From: Actinomycetes bacterium
GTDB lineage: Bacteria > Actinomycetota > Coriobacteriia > Coriobacteriales > Eggerthellaceae
Assembly (NCBI GenBank): GCA_023429565.1
Contig: JAEZDJ010000060.1
Coordinates: forward strand, 1 to 64,000
Reading direction: 5' to 3'
DNA: 64,000 nucleotides
Of this stretch, positions 42,651 through 50,493 are shown piece after piece. The notes under the pieces were generated by a model that saw only the letters and a list, made by a program, of their open reading frames with translations, did no database searches and was not told the origin of the DNA. The first letter of the stretch is position 1. Every line of letters begins with the position of its first letter. A program made the translations under genes and the position numbers.

Positions 42651-43108
42651 CGTCCATGACCCCTCTTTCCTTGCCTCTTCAAAAGATAGACCCCGGCCTT
42701 CCATCCCCCGCATATGCCTATGTGGGGGATGGGGGCGTCGATCTGCTTTCCGTCAGCCATTTTGAGCTGCCTCCATTCAAGCGGGCCCTTGTGCCCTGCG
42801 GCATTGCTTTAGCCATCCCTACGGGATATGCGGGACTCGTCATTCCTCGAAGTGGATTGGCAATCAAACATGGTGTCTCGTTAGTGAATTCGCCTGGTTT
42901 GATCGACAGCAACTATCGCGGAGAGATCAAGGCCGTTCTTGTGAATCTCGATCCGGAAGAAACGTTTTTCATCGAACGAGGCGACCGAATCGCCCAGCTG
43001 GTAATCATTCGCGTGCCTGAAGTCTCGTTCGAGATCTGCAATATCTTGCCTCAGACGGATAGAGGCATAGAAGGCTTTGGAAGCAGTGGTGTCTCGTCGC
43101 CTCTTTAG
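42647..43108 (+). CDS. dut: Deoxyuridine 5'-triphosphate nucleotidohydrolase
   Basis: dUTPase hydrolyses dUTP to dUMP, keeping uracil out of DNA and feeding dTMP synthesis. The 153-aa protein has the trimeric dUTPase motifs: GDGGVDLLS (motif 1), PRSGLAIKHGVSLVNSPGLID (motifs 2-3 region), YRGEIKAVLVN, RIAQLVI and the C-terminal GFGSSG. It overlaps nrdR by four bases (ATGA), so the two are translationally coupled. Two long palindromes follow the gene. Confidence 0.95.
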   Translation: MTSMTPLSLPLQKIDPGLPSPAYAYVGDGGVDLLSVSHFELPPFKRALVPCGIALAIPTGYAGLVIPRSGLAIKHGVSLVNSPGLIDSNYRGEIKAVLVNLDPEETFFIERGDRIAQLVIIRVPEVSFEICNILPQTDRGIEGFGSSGVSSPL

Positions 43109-43157
43109 GACGCAGTTGCCGCAACGACAGATCGACGCTAGGGCACAAGGAGAACGG

Positions 43158-43192
43158 TGTCTGTCAGTTAGAGTAACTCTAACTGACAGACA
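43158..43192. repeat. 35-bp palindrome A, MerR-type core
   Basis: A 17-base arm (43158-43174), one central A, and its exact reverse complement form a 35-base palindrome. The centre is TTAGAGTAACTCTAA, resembling MerR-family operators. It lies between dut and the merR-type gene and could double as the dut terminator. Confidence 0.8.
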
Positions 43193-43200
43193 TGCTGCAC

Positions 43201-43235
43201 TTTGATAGGCTTAGAGTTACTCTAAGCCTATCAAA
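43201..43235. repeat. 35-bp palindrome B, MerR-type core
   Basis: A second 17-1-17 palindrome with central T has core TTAGAGTTACTCTAA and different outer arms. Its centre is 43 bases from that of palindrome A, about four helical turns. It ends 31 bases before the merR-type start codon. Confidence 0.8.
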
Positions 43236-43266
43236 CACCCAAGTGATGTGACGCAAAGGACTGCTT

Positions 43267-43695
43267 ATGGGCCACGCATCTTCTAAGGATTCGAGAAACT
43301 CCTTTCAATTCGAGACAAGCGGTTTGACGATTGAAGCCGGGTATGGCATTGGCAAAGTTTCAGAAATGACCAGCATATCGGCATTCACGATTCGCTATTA
43401 CGACAAATGCGGCTTCCTCCCGAACCTCAAACGTGACCGCCGCGGAGTTCGCACATTCTCCCATGCTGATGTAAGGCAGCTCTATCTGGTTGAAGCCTTA
43501 CGAAAGAGCGGCCTGTCGATTGAAGGCATACAGTACTTCGTACGTTTGCAAAAACGCGGAGCAGTAACCGAAGGCGAGCGACTTTCCATTCTTCGTTCTC
43601 GAAAAAACGCATTGGAATACCAACGCACCGAACTTGAAAGCAGTTTGGTGCACCTGAATGCAGCAGCTGTGGATTTGGAAGACTCGGAATCGTGA
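43267..43695 (+). CDS. MerR family transcriptional regulator
   Basis: The 142-aa protein has a MerR winged helix (YGIGKVSEMTSISAFTIRYYDKCGFL, about residues 26-51, then GVRTFSHADVRQLYLVEALRKSG) and a C-terminal dimerisation helix. The N-terminal 25 residues are extra. No cysteine pattern for metal or redox sensing is seen after the helix, so the effector is unknown. AAAGGA lies eleven bases before the ATG. It probably binds the palindromes just upstream. Confidence 0.88.
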   Translation: MGHASSKDSRNSFQFETSGLTIEAGYGIGKVSEMTSISAFTIRYYDKCGFLPNLKRDRRGVRTFSHADVRQLYLVEALRKSGLSIEGIQYFVRLQKRGAVTEGERLSILRSRKNALEYQRTELESSLVHLNAAAVDLEDSES

Positions 43696-43857
43696 TTCGC
43701 TTCTACATGCTATAGTTAACCCGTATTCAATCATAATGAGAGATTTCCATGAACAATGGATCAAGAGAGACAAAGATAGCCCCTTAGAACGGCTCTCATG
43801 GCCTTGTTTACAAAGTGCCTGTTCAGGAGCCTATTTTTTATAGAAACGGAGCATGAG

Positions 43858-44376
43858 ATGGCTGATGATAGAAACGGACCTCCAAAATCACCGTTTTCGC
43901 CTGCTTTTGTCAAGAGCGGAGACACTCCACCTTCGGAACCTCCACATCGTTCTCCTGACCAACAAACTCCTCAGGGTCCCGAAGGCAACCCATCTCCTAA
44001 TAGACAGGAAGTTCGGGATCTTCGAACTGCACAAAATCTTATCATGGTTGGAAGCGTAGCTGGCCCTGTGTCCTTGTTTTTCGGAGGCGTCCTGCTGAGC
44101 GGCGCAGGAGCGCTGTGCGCGTTTCTCGGTCTCCGCAAATTGAATGTTCTGTCCAAGCGCGGCACCGATGTAAGCATGTTTGCTTTGCGGATTAGAAGAT
44201 CCGCATTTATTGCACTGGCAATCTGTGGAATCGCATTTATCCTCAACGCGATCTCATTTGCCATTATGTATCCCGTTGTTTTACAAGCACTTGAAACCGG
44301 CGACTACGGAAGCCTGATTCCAAACGCTGGCAATGCAGGGACAGGCTCTTCGGGTACAAATTCAACCTGGGGGTGA
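43858..44376 (+). CDS. Unknown membrane protein with Pro-rich N-terminus
   Basis: The 172-aa protein has a disordered N-terminus rich in Pro, Ser and Gln (about 1-60), two hydrophobic segments (about 65-95 and 115-145) and a Gly/Ser/Asn-rich tail. The layout resembles DUF4190-type small membrane proteins, but I cannot name it. The start at 43858 has ACGGAGC just upstream; an earlier in-frame ATG at 43798 is not supported. It may be a target of the MerR regulator upstream. Confidence 0.65.
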   Translation: MADDRNGPPKSPFSPAFVKSGDTPPSEPPHRSPDQQTPQGPEGNPSPNRQEVRDLRTAQNLIMVGSVAGPVSLFFGGVLLSGAGALCAFLGLRKLNVLSKRGTDVSMFALRIRRSAFIALAICGIAFILNAISFAIMYPVVLQALETGDYGSLIPNAGNAGTGSSGTNSTWG

Positions 44377-44466
44377 CAAACTTCCACCATGGCACGAACG
44401 GATATCGAAGTGTAGTGGCGTAGAGTCACTCTCCCAGATTCCATCCTTCCTCTTTGTTTTATTGAT

Positions 44467-44495
44467 AATATATCTTATGTAAAGTTAGATATATT
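44467..44495. terminator. AT-rich hairpin between convergent genes
   Basis: AATATATCT pairs perfectly with AGATATATT over an 11-base loop, between the ends of the two converging genes. The weak, AT-rich stem is a possible bidirectional terminator. Confidence 0.35.
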
Positions 44496-44570
44496 TACAT
44501 TCTGCTGGGTGCTTCTGCTCGGCGCTCTGTTGCAAAAGGAAGGACTCGCCGTCGCCATCCCGGCAAATCC

Positions 44571-46412
44571 TCAGCCTCTGTACCGCAAAGCCCTGAATGA
44601 GTTGAGGATGGCGATTATCGTAACGCCAACATCGGCGAACACCGCAGCCCACATCGTCGCGATTCCTAAAGCGGCAAGCATGAGAACGACGGCTTTGACA
44701 CCAAGGGCAAATACGATGTTTTCACGAGCGATCGCAAGCGTCTTTTTCGATATCCGGATTGCAAGGGGAACCTTCGATGGCTCATCGTTCATGATGACGA
44801 CATCGGCCGCCTCGATTGCCGCATCGGATCCTAATCCGCCCATTGCGATGCCGACATCGGCGCGTGCAAGCGCCGGCGCATCGTTTATGCCATCGCCAAC
44901 GAACACGAGGCTTCTGTTGGATTGTATGTCTCCATGCATTTTCTCCACAAGCTCGAGTTTTTCAGCGGGAAGCAGTTCTGCATGCACTTCGTCAAGACCA
45001 AGGCTCTCGCCAACGTGCTTTCCAACGGATTCATTGTCGCCCGTGAGCATTACCGTTCGGTCAATCCCCGAAAGTTTGAGATCGCTTATCGCCTTTGCCG
45101 CATCTGGCTTTACTTCGTCTGCTATAAGCAGATACCCGCAATAATGCGCATCTGATGCGATATGTATCACCGTACCCGGTTCCTCGACCGTTAAGTGATC
45201 GATGGCATGAGATTCCATAAGCTTGTCGTTTCCGACGAGGGTCTCTCCCCCATCTATGAACGCCCTCATACCGTGTCCAGCAAGCTCTTCAACACCAGTG
45301 ATTCTTGCGGTTTCAATCTGTCCACCATAAGCCCTAACGATTGACTGCGAGATAGGATGGTTTGAATTGAATTCCGCATGAGCTGCAAGATCCAAGAGTT
45401 TTTTCGGATCGATCCCACATGTCTCTATCCTTTGGACCGCAAAGATGCCTTTCGTCAGTGTCCCAGTCTTGTCGAATACGATGACCCCTGCTTTGGCGAG
45501 AGATTCGATGTAATTGCCACCCTTGATGAGGATTCCCGCCTTCGAAGCTCCGCCTATGCCCCCGAAAAAGCTCAATGGCACAGATATCACCAAGGCGCAA
45601 GGACACGAGACCACCAAAAATGCCAAGGCACGATAGACCCAATCGACAAAGATCGCGTCATGCATCACGAAAGGAGGGACCACGGCCAGCATGGCAGCCA
45701 CTATGACGACAACTGGCGTGTAGTATCGTGCGAATTTGGTGATGAAGCTTTCGGTCTTGGCCTTGTTTGCAGTGGCTTCCTCGACAAGCTCAAGAATTTT
45801 ATTGATGGTAGACTCTTCAAAGGGGCGGGTAACCTTCACCTCAAGAAGCCCCTTGAGATTGATGCATCCGCTCAATGCTTCGCTTTCAACCGTGATCATG
45901 CGTGGCAGGGACTCTCCCGTCAAGGCACTTGTGTCGAACAAGGACTCTCCCTTAACCACGATTCCATCAAGAGGTACGCGTTCGCCGGGACGCACGACGA
46001 TGACATCTCCAACATGCACCTCATCAGGATCCACCTTTATGTCGGAGTCGCCCTCCTTAAGATTTGCATAGTCAGGCCTGATTTCCATGAGCGCGGTAAT
46101 CGACCGCCGGGACTTCTGCACCGCATAGCTCTGAAACAGCTCGCCCACCTGATAAAACAGCATCACTGCAACCGCTTCAGGATACTCTCCGATGATGAAC
46201 GCCCCGATAGTGGCAATGCTCATAAGAAAGTTCTCATTGAAGGCATTGCCACGGGCGATGGATTTCGCTGCTCGAATTACGACATCGTAGCCCACAACGA
46301 GGTAGCTAGCAAAATAAAAGCCTGCTTTGACAAAGAGCAGATCTCCTGGAATCAAAAGCGCCATCGTCAAAAGCATGGCAGCTACTATGATCCGTATAAG
46401 CCTTTTCCTCAC
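44571..46412 (-). CDS. P1B-type heavy-metal-transporting ATPase (Zn/Cd/Pb-like)
   Basis: The 613-aa protein exports soft metal ions with ATP. The membrane motif SCPCALVIS (CPC near residue 270), the phosphorylation site DKTGTLT (near 312), NSNHPISQS, MLTGDN and GDGINDAPALARAD are intact. It lacks the usual N-terminal metal-binding domain, which is encoded instead by the separate gene just upstream. CPC plus the ArsR/CadC-type partner suggests Zn, Cd or Pb, not copper. Codon use looks more AT-rich than the flanking core genes, which fits acquisition. Confidence 0.92.
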   Translation of the reverse strand: MRKRLIRIIVAAMLLTMALLIPGDLLFVKAGFYFASYLVVGYDVVIRAAKSIARGNAFNENFLMSIATIGAFIIGEYPEAVAVMLFYQVGELFQSYAVQKSRRSITALMEIRPDYANLKEGDSDIKVDPDEVHVGDVIVVRPGERVPLDGIVVKGESLFDTSALTGESLPRMITVESEALSGCINLKGLLEVKVTRPFEESTINKILELVEEATANKAKTESFITKFARYYTPVVVIVAAMLAVVPPFVMHDAIFVDWVYRALAFLVVSCPCALVISVPLSFFGGIGGASKAGILIKGGNYIESLAKAGVIVFDKTGTLTKGIFAVQRIETCGIDPKKLLDLAAHAEFNSNHPISQSIVRAYGGQIETARITGVEELAGHGMRAFIDGGETLVGNDKLMESHAIDHLTVEEPGTVIHIASDAHYCGYLLIADEVKPDAAKAISDLKLSGIDRTVMLTGDNESVGKHVGESLGLDEVHAELLPAEKLELVEKMHGDIQSNRSLVFVGDGINDAPALARADVGIAMGGLGSDAAIEAADVVIMNDEPSKVPLAIRISKKTLAIARENIVFALGVKAVVLMLAALGIATMWAAVFADVGVTIIAILNSFRALRYRG

Positions 46413-46415
46413 CTG

Positions 46416-46637
46416 TCATCTCTTTATCAGCGTGGCATCGGGCTCTATCTTCTTGACAATTCTTGCCGCCTGCTCCTCGATGTGGGCAAGCTTTGATTCG
46501 TCAGCCTCTACGGTCATTTTTGCCGTCATGAAACTCACTTTTGCAGACGTGACCCCATCCAGTTTTTTGACCCGGTCCTCAATCTTATCTGCGCAGCTCG
46601 CACAGCATAGACCCTCCAGTTTGTAATTTGCCTTCAT
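46416..46637 (-). CDS. Heavy-metal-associated (HMA) domain protein
   Basis: This 73-aa protein is a single HMA domain with the metal motif CCASC near residues 11-15. It is equivalent to the N-terminal domain usually fused to CadA/ZntA pumps. It lies three bases upstream of the P1B ATPase gene and overlaps the arsR-type gene by four bases. It probably hands metal to the pump or senses it. Confidence 0.88.
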   Translation of the reverse strand: MKANYKLEGLCCASCADKIEDRVKKLDGVTSAKVSFMTAKMTVEADESKLAHIEEQAARIVKKIEPDATLIKR

Positions 46638-47014
46638 GACCTTCCTTCTTCCGCTTCCGATTCCGATACATGATCAAGGCCCTGTTCCAAGATGCTTCTA
46701 ACGTGAGCATCGGCAAGTGAGTAGTAGACCACTTTGCCTTCGCGTCGAAACTTAACGAGGCCGTTCTCCCTCAGCGTCCGGAGCTGATGAGATACAGCTG
46801 ATTTAGTAACATTCAATATGACTGCAAGGTCGCAGACGCACATCTCATGTTGGTCAAGCGAAAGTAGGATTTTCGTCCTGCTCGCATCTGCGAACACCTT
46901 GAAAAAATCAGCGAGGGCGTAGGTATCCTCATCAATGGGTATAGCCTTGCGGACTGCTGCAACAACATCGTCATGGATGATGCTGCAATCGCAAACATCG
47001 CCCCTCGTCGTCAT
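46634..47014 (-). CDS. ArsR/SmtB family metalloregulator (CadC-like)
   Basis: The 126-aa winged-helix protein has CVCDLAVILNVTKSAVSHQLRTLRENGLV, the classical ArsR/CadC recognition region with the metal-binding CVCDL pair. Two further cysteines in the N-terminal segment (VCDC) match the CadC arrangement. Metal binding should release it from the inverted repeat just upstream. The ATG follows TAGGAG. Confidence 0.92.
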   Translation of the reverse strand: MTTRGDVCDCSIIHDDVVAAVRKAIPIDEDTYALADFFKVFADASRTKILLSLDQHEMCVCDLAVILNVTKSAVSHQLRTLRENGLVKFRREGKVVYYSLADAHVRSILEQGLDHVSESEAEEGRS

Positions 47015-47025
47015 AAATGCTCCTA

Positions 47026-47077
47026 ACAGTTGAAGGAATATTCAACTGTTACTATAGTTGAATATTCCTTCAACTGT
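47026..47077. promoter_or_regulatory. ArsR operator and promoter: 22-bp perfect inverted repeat
   Basis: Bases 47026-47047 are the exact reverse complement of 47056-47077. Each arm contains TTGAA, six bases, TTCAA, an ArsR-type site. Reading leftward, TTGACA (47080-47075), an 18-base spacer and TATAGT (47056-47051) form the promoter. One arm fills the spacer and the other covers the start region. Confidence 0.85.
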
Positions 47078-47264
47078 CAACGGTGAGCTCTGTGAATGGC
47101 GGTGCCCTTTTGAATTACCAGAAAACGGAAGGATGTGCTTTCGGCGTTCCCTTCTACCCTTTCAGGGCTATACTACGCGACAGAGTTGAAAGGTTGGCAT
47201 TACGGATTCCAACGAGTAACACCGTTTCCGGCCTGCAAGATAATCCGAGGCGATAAGGCTGTGC

Positions 47265-48236
47265 ATGAGCGAATGGTTTGAGAAATGGCAAGTCCCTCTC
47301 TACCTGGCTGGTCTTTCGGGAGGAGCGCTGCTTGGCTTTTTTCTTCCCGAGAAAGACAATTTCTTTGGCATGGCCATCAATCCGGCCTTGATACTTCTCC
47401 TTTATGCCACTTTTCTCGGGGTGCCTTTCGAACGCATACGCGAGTCCGTCAAAGACGTCCGGTTCCTGGCTGTCGTCTTGATTCTCAACTTTTTAGTGGT
47501 TCCCGCAGTCGTTTTTGTTCTGAGCCGTTTCATCCTGTTCGACCGCGCATTGCTCGTCGGCGTGCTGCTCGTGCTTCTGTGCCCCTGCGTCGATTACGTG
47601 ATGGTGTTCACGCGTCTGGCACACGGAGCATGGGAGAAAATCCTCGCAATCTCCCCCCTTCTGATGCTTCTGCAGCTGGCGCTGCTTCCCCTCTATCTGT
47701 TGGCATTCGCCGGCAGGGATGTCGTGGAAAGCGTTCAAATTGAGCCATTCGCCCAGGCATTCCTCCTTCTGATCGTTTTTCCCCTCGCCTTGTCGGCGAT
47801 GACCCAACGCTTTTCCCAAAAGTTCGCCTTGGCGAGGCACGTCATGAAGGCTATGGAAGCTGCCATGGTTCCGTTGATGGCGGTCACGCTGTTTGCCGTG
47901 GCTGCCTCACAGTTTTCTCGCATCGTTCCTCAGATGGGGCTTCTGCTCACCGTCGTACCGATCTATGTGGCATTCTTGGTGGTCATGCCCCTTCTTGGAA
48001 CTATGGCTGGGAAGATTTCTCGCCAAGATGCACGGACCCGCCGTGCGCTGGCGTTTTCGTGCTCGACGCGCAATTCCCTGGTCGTGTTGCCTCTCGCCCT
48101 GGCGTTGCCGGATGCCCTTTCCTTTGCCGCGGCCGTCGTCGTCACCCAGACGATTGTCGAGCTCGTTGGCATGGTGTCGTTCGTCCGCCTTTTCCCCCGC
48201 TTGATACGAGACAGAGATGCCTCCGCGGAAGACTGA
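47265..48236 (+). CDS. BASS/ACR3 superfamily transporter (arsenic resistance-like)
   Basis: The 323-aa protein has about ten membrane segments and the layout of the bile acid:sodium symporter/arsenite ACR3 superfamily. It has a Cys pair in LLCPCVDYVMVFT in the fourth span and SCSTRNSLVVLPLALALP in a later one. ACR3 pumps carry a functional Cys at about this place, so arsenite or a related metalloid is plausible but unproven. It is divergent from the arsR-type cassette. Confidence 0.72.
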   Translation: MSEWFEKWQVPLYLAGLSGGALLGFFLPEKDNFFGMAINPALILLLYATFLGVPFERIRESVKDVRFLAVVLILNFLVVPAVVFVLSRFILFDRALLVGVLLVLLCPCVDYVMVFTRLAHGAWEKILAISPLLMLLQLALLPLYLLAFAGRDVVESVQIEPFAQAFLLLIVFPLALSAMTQRFSQKFALARHVMKAMEAAMVPLMAVTLFAVAASQFSRIVPQMGLLLTVVPIYVAFLVVMPLLGTMAGKISRQDARTRRALAFSCSTRNSLVVLPLALALPDALSFAAAVVVTQTIVELVGMVSFVRLFPRLIRDRDASAED

Positions 48237-48428
48237 TCTCATGCAAGTAAGCGATCCGGACTCCTCACTGTTCAATCCATTCAAAATAGGAGCTTTTTGA
48301 CCTTGTTGTGAGACAATGAGCACCCGCGAGCCAAGGGATATCCACCTTCCTTCAGCTTGCTGTTATAGAATATGAGGCAGACTTCCCCCTGCGGAGAGTC
48401 GCGGAAAGAACCAGGCAGAAAGACAGGC

Positions 48429-49148
48429 ATGTCATCTATGAACCCTGCACTTGAAGTAGAAAACCTTTCCTACCGTTACGCGAAAGCCCCCGTGTGGGAG
48501 CAGGTCTCATTCACGCTTGATCCCGGCACTGTAGCCTACCTCATCGGGCCAAACGGCAGCGGAAAATCCACGCTGCTGCGCTGCTTGGCTGGCTGGGCAA
48601 ATCCTTCGTCAGGAACAATCAAGCTTCTTGGAAAGCCTTTTGACGGAAGAGATCGCAAGCAGCGTTCCGATCTAGCCTTTGTCCCGGACGTACCCGTTTT
48701 TTACGACGATCTGACCGCTGCGGAGCATGTGCAATTCGTTCTTGGAGCAGCGCGTCTCTCCTCTCTTTCAAAGCATGCCGACCGCCTTTTCGAGGCATTC
48801 GGCTTGGAAGCCTTTCGCGATCAGCTTCCCGCCACGTTCTCGCGGGGCATGAAGGAAAAACTTGGATTGCTCATAGCTCTTGCTCTTGAGCCTCGAGTCC
48901 TTCTGCTTGATGAACCGCATGGACCCCTTGACCAACAGGCAGCACACGCCCTCAGCAAGGAGATCATGGCCGCCGCTGATGAGGGAACAGCTGTCCTCAT
49001 CAGCTGTCACCATAAAGTCCCACAGCTCAAACCCGACAAGGTACTGAGGTTTGCGGAGGGTGGATTCACGCAAACGCACGATGTTCCCGACGACATATTC
49101 CCATCAACATGCGAGGATGCGGTCTTCCTGTCGGAAATCGAGCGTTAG
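48429..49148 (+). CDS. ABC transporter ATP-binding protein with degenerate signature
   Basis: The 239-aa ATPase has Walker A GPNGSGKST (near residue 40) and Walker B VLLLDEPHG (near 157). The signature is FSRGMKEKL in place of LSGGQ, as in ABC-2 and EcsA-like exporters. The ATG at 48429 is preferred over upstream in-frame codons, with a further ATG at 48438. The membrane partner starts two bases after the stop. The substrate is unknown. Confidence 0.85.
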   Translation: MSSMNPALEVENLSYRYAKAPVWEQVSFTLDPGTVAYLIGPNGSGKSTLLRCLAGWANPSSGTIKLLGKPFDGRDRKQRSDLAFVPDVPVFYDDLTAAEHVQFVLGAARLSSLSKHADRLFEAFGLEAFRDQLPATFSRGMKEKLGLLIALALEPRVLLLDEPHGPLDQQAAHALSKEIMAAADEGTAVLISCHHKVPQLKPDKVLRFAEGGFTQTHDVPDDIFPSTCEDAVFLSEIER

Positions 49149-49150
49149 GA

Positions 49151-50482
49151 ATGCCAAAGAGGAAGCTTTCTCCAATGCTGGAAGACGCCAAGCCGCTGAT
49201 ATGGCTCAAAGTTCGCCATATCCGCACGGCATTGGTTTGGTGGTGCTATCTTGCTGGCACTGACCCCATCAAGGACAAAGACCGTGAGGATCGCCTCTAT
49301 CAACTCTATATCGCTCTCTTCTTTGCCATCAGCCTGTGTCTGAGCTGGACGGCCCTTCTCAACGGTTCAACGCAGGCCCTTTCCACCTTGAGCCCTGCAT
49401 CGGCAGCGGCCATTGTCTTCATGCTTCCGTGGATGCCGTTGAGCTTTTTGCTTGCCTCTGCAGTCTGGTATACAGTGAAGTCTCCCGTCAAGTTGAAGCC
49501 GGCGGACATTTCCTTCGTCGTGTCAACTCCCTTGAACCTGACGTGGTTCGTGATGGTGGATGCCGCCTTTGCCGCGTGCATGCTTGGGGCGGCGGCGGCG
49601 TTGGTTTCGTTTGCGCTTTTGACGGGATTGAGCGGCACGCTGCAACTCCCCTTCCCTCTCGTCGGCATCATCTGCTTCATCAGCCTCGCTTCCGCAGCAG
49701 CACCGCTGATTGCCGCTGCTGGAACCTATCGACTCGAACGCACGTGGCTCAACCGTGCAGCCTTCGTTGAAAAACACGCGAAGAGAGCCGATTTCAACCA
49801 CCTCGATCAGTTTGCGCGATTCAATCCCCTTCTCTATCGTGAAATGCGACAGCGGATGCGCGTGTCCCGACGCCAGCCCCGCTTCGCCCTTCGCGCCCAT
49901 GAAGGCAACGCGATGGTGTTGGCGCGCTCAGGGCTGTCCCTCGTCCGTCAGCCGGAAGACCTCTATCGCATCTTCCTTTGGGGAATCGCCGAGGCATCGT
50001 ATGTATGGATTTTGATGCATGCCACCAATCCCGGCTTTGCCGTCATGGGCCTGATTGGGCTGGTCATCCTCATGGACCAGGGCCGCGTTCTCACAAGGTT
50101 GTTTCATGACGACCTTCGTGTCAGGCATATCAGGGACAGACTGCCCCTTTCAACCCTCTCGCTCCTTGGGGTGGATTCTTTGCTGCCCTTCGCCCTGGCA
50201 ACCGTCTCGGCAGGACTGCTGCTTGCGCTTTTGTTTCCTATTTCGATTGAGCTTGCACTGGCCGCCATCCTGGCCGCTCTCTTCAGTGCGGCAACCGTCC
50301 TCAGCGGAGGGCTTGATGCGTTTGATGGTTCTGGACGTTTTCAGCCCAGCTTTGAAGTTGGGGTCTTTGTCGTCGCCTTGGTTCTGGGAGGGGTGTCCCT
50401 GCTCCAATCAGCCACCCTGCTTGTCGTGTGCGCCGCATGTCTCGTTGCCTTGTATGCCCTCATGGTAAAGGCTGCACGCTGA
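49151..50482 (+). CDS. ABC transporter membrane protein (EcsB-like layout)
   Basis: The 443-aa protein has eight or more hydrophobic segments separated by a basic cytoplasmic stretch near the middle (about 205-260). It has no binding-protein-dependent permease motif, so export is more likely than import. Size and partner recall EcsB of Bacillus, but the sequence match is not clear to me. It starts at 49151, two bases after the ATPase. Confidence 0.75.
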   Translation: MPKRKLSPMLEDAKPLIWLKVRHIRTALVWWCYLAGTDPIKDKDREDRLYQLYIALFFAISLCLSWTALLNGSTQALSTLSPASAAAIVFMLPWMPLSFLLASAVWYTVKSPVKLKPADISFVVSTPLNLTWFVMVDAAFAACMLGAAAALVSFALLTGLSGTLQLPFPLVGIICFISLASAAAPLIAAAGTYRLERTWLNRAAFVEKHAKRADFNHLDQFARFNPLLYREMRQRMRVSRRQPRFALRAHEGNAMVLARSGLSLVRQPEDLYRIFLWGIAEASYVWILMHATNPGFAVMGLIGLVILMDQGRVLTRLFHDDLRVRHIRDRLPLSTLSLLGVDSLLPFALATVSAGLLLALLFPISIELALAAILAALFSAATVLSGGLDAFDGSGRFQPSFEVGVFVVALVLGGVSLLQSATLLVVCAACLVALYALMVKAAR

Positions 50483-50493
50483 CCTCCCGCGGC

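Noticed and set aside
43696..43857. Start of the unknown membrane protein at 43798
   Set aside because: The first 20 residues would lack a ribosome binding site; the ATG at 43858 has one.
45378..46496. 372-codon plus-strand frame over the P1B ATPase
   Set aside because: It is the shadow of the ATPase, rich in Arg and His with no domain.
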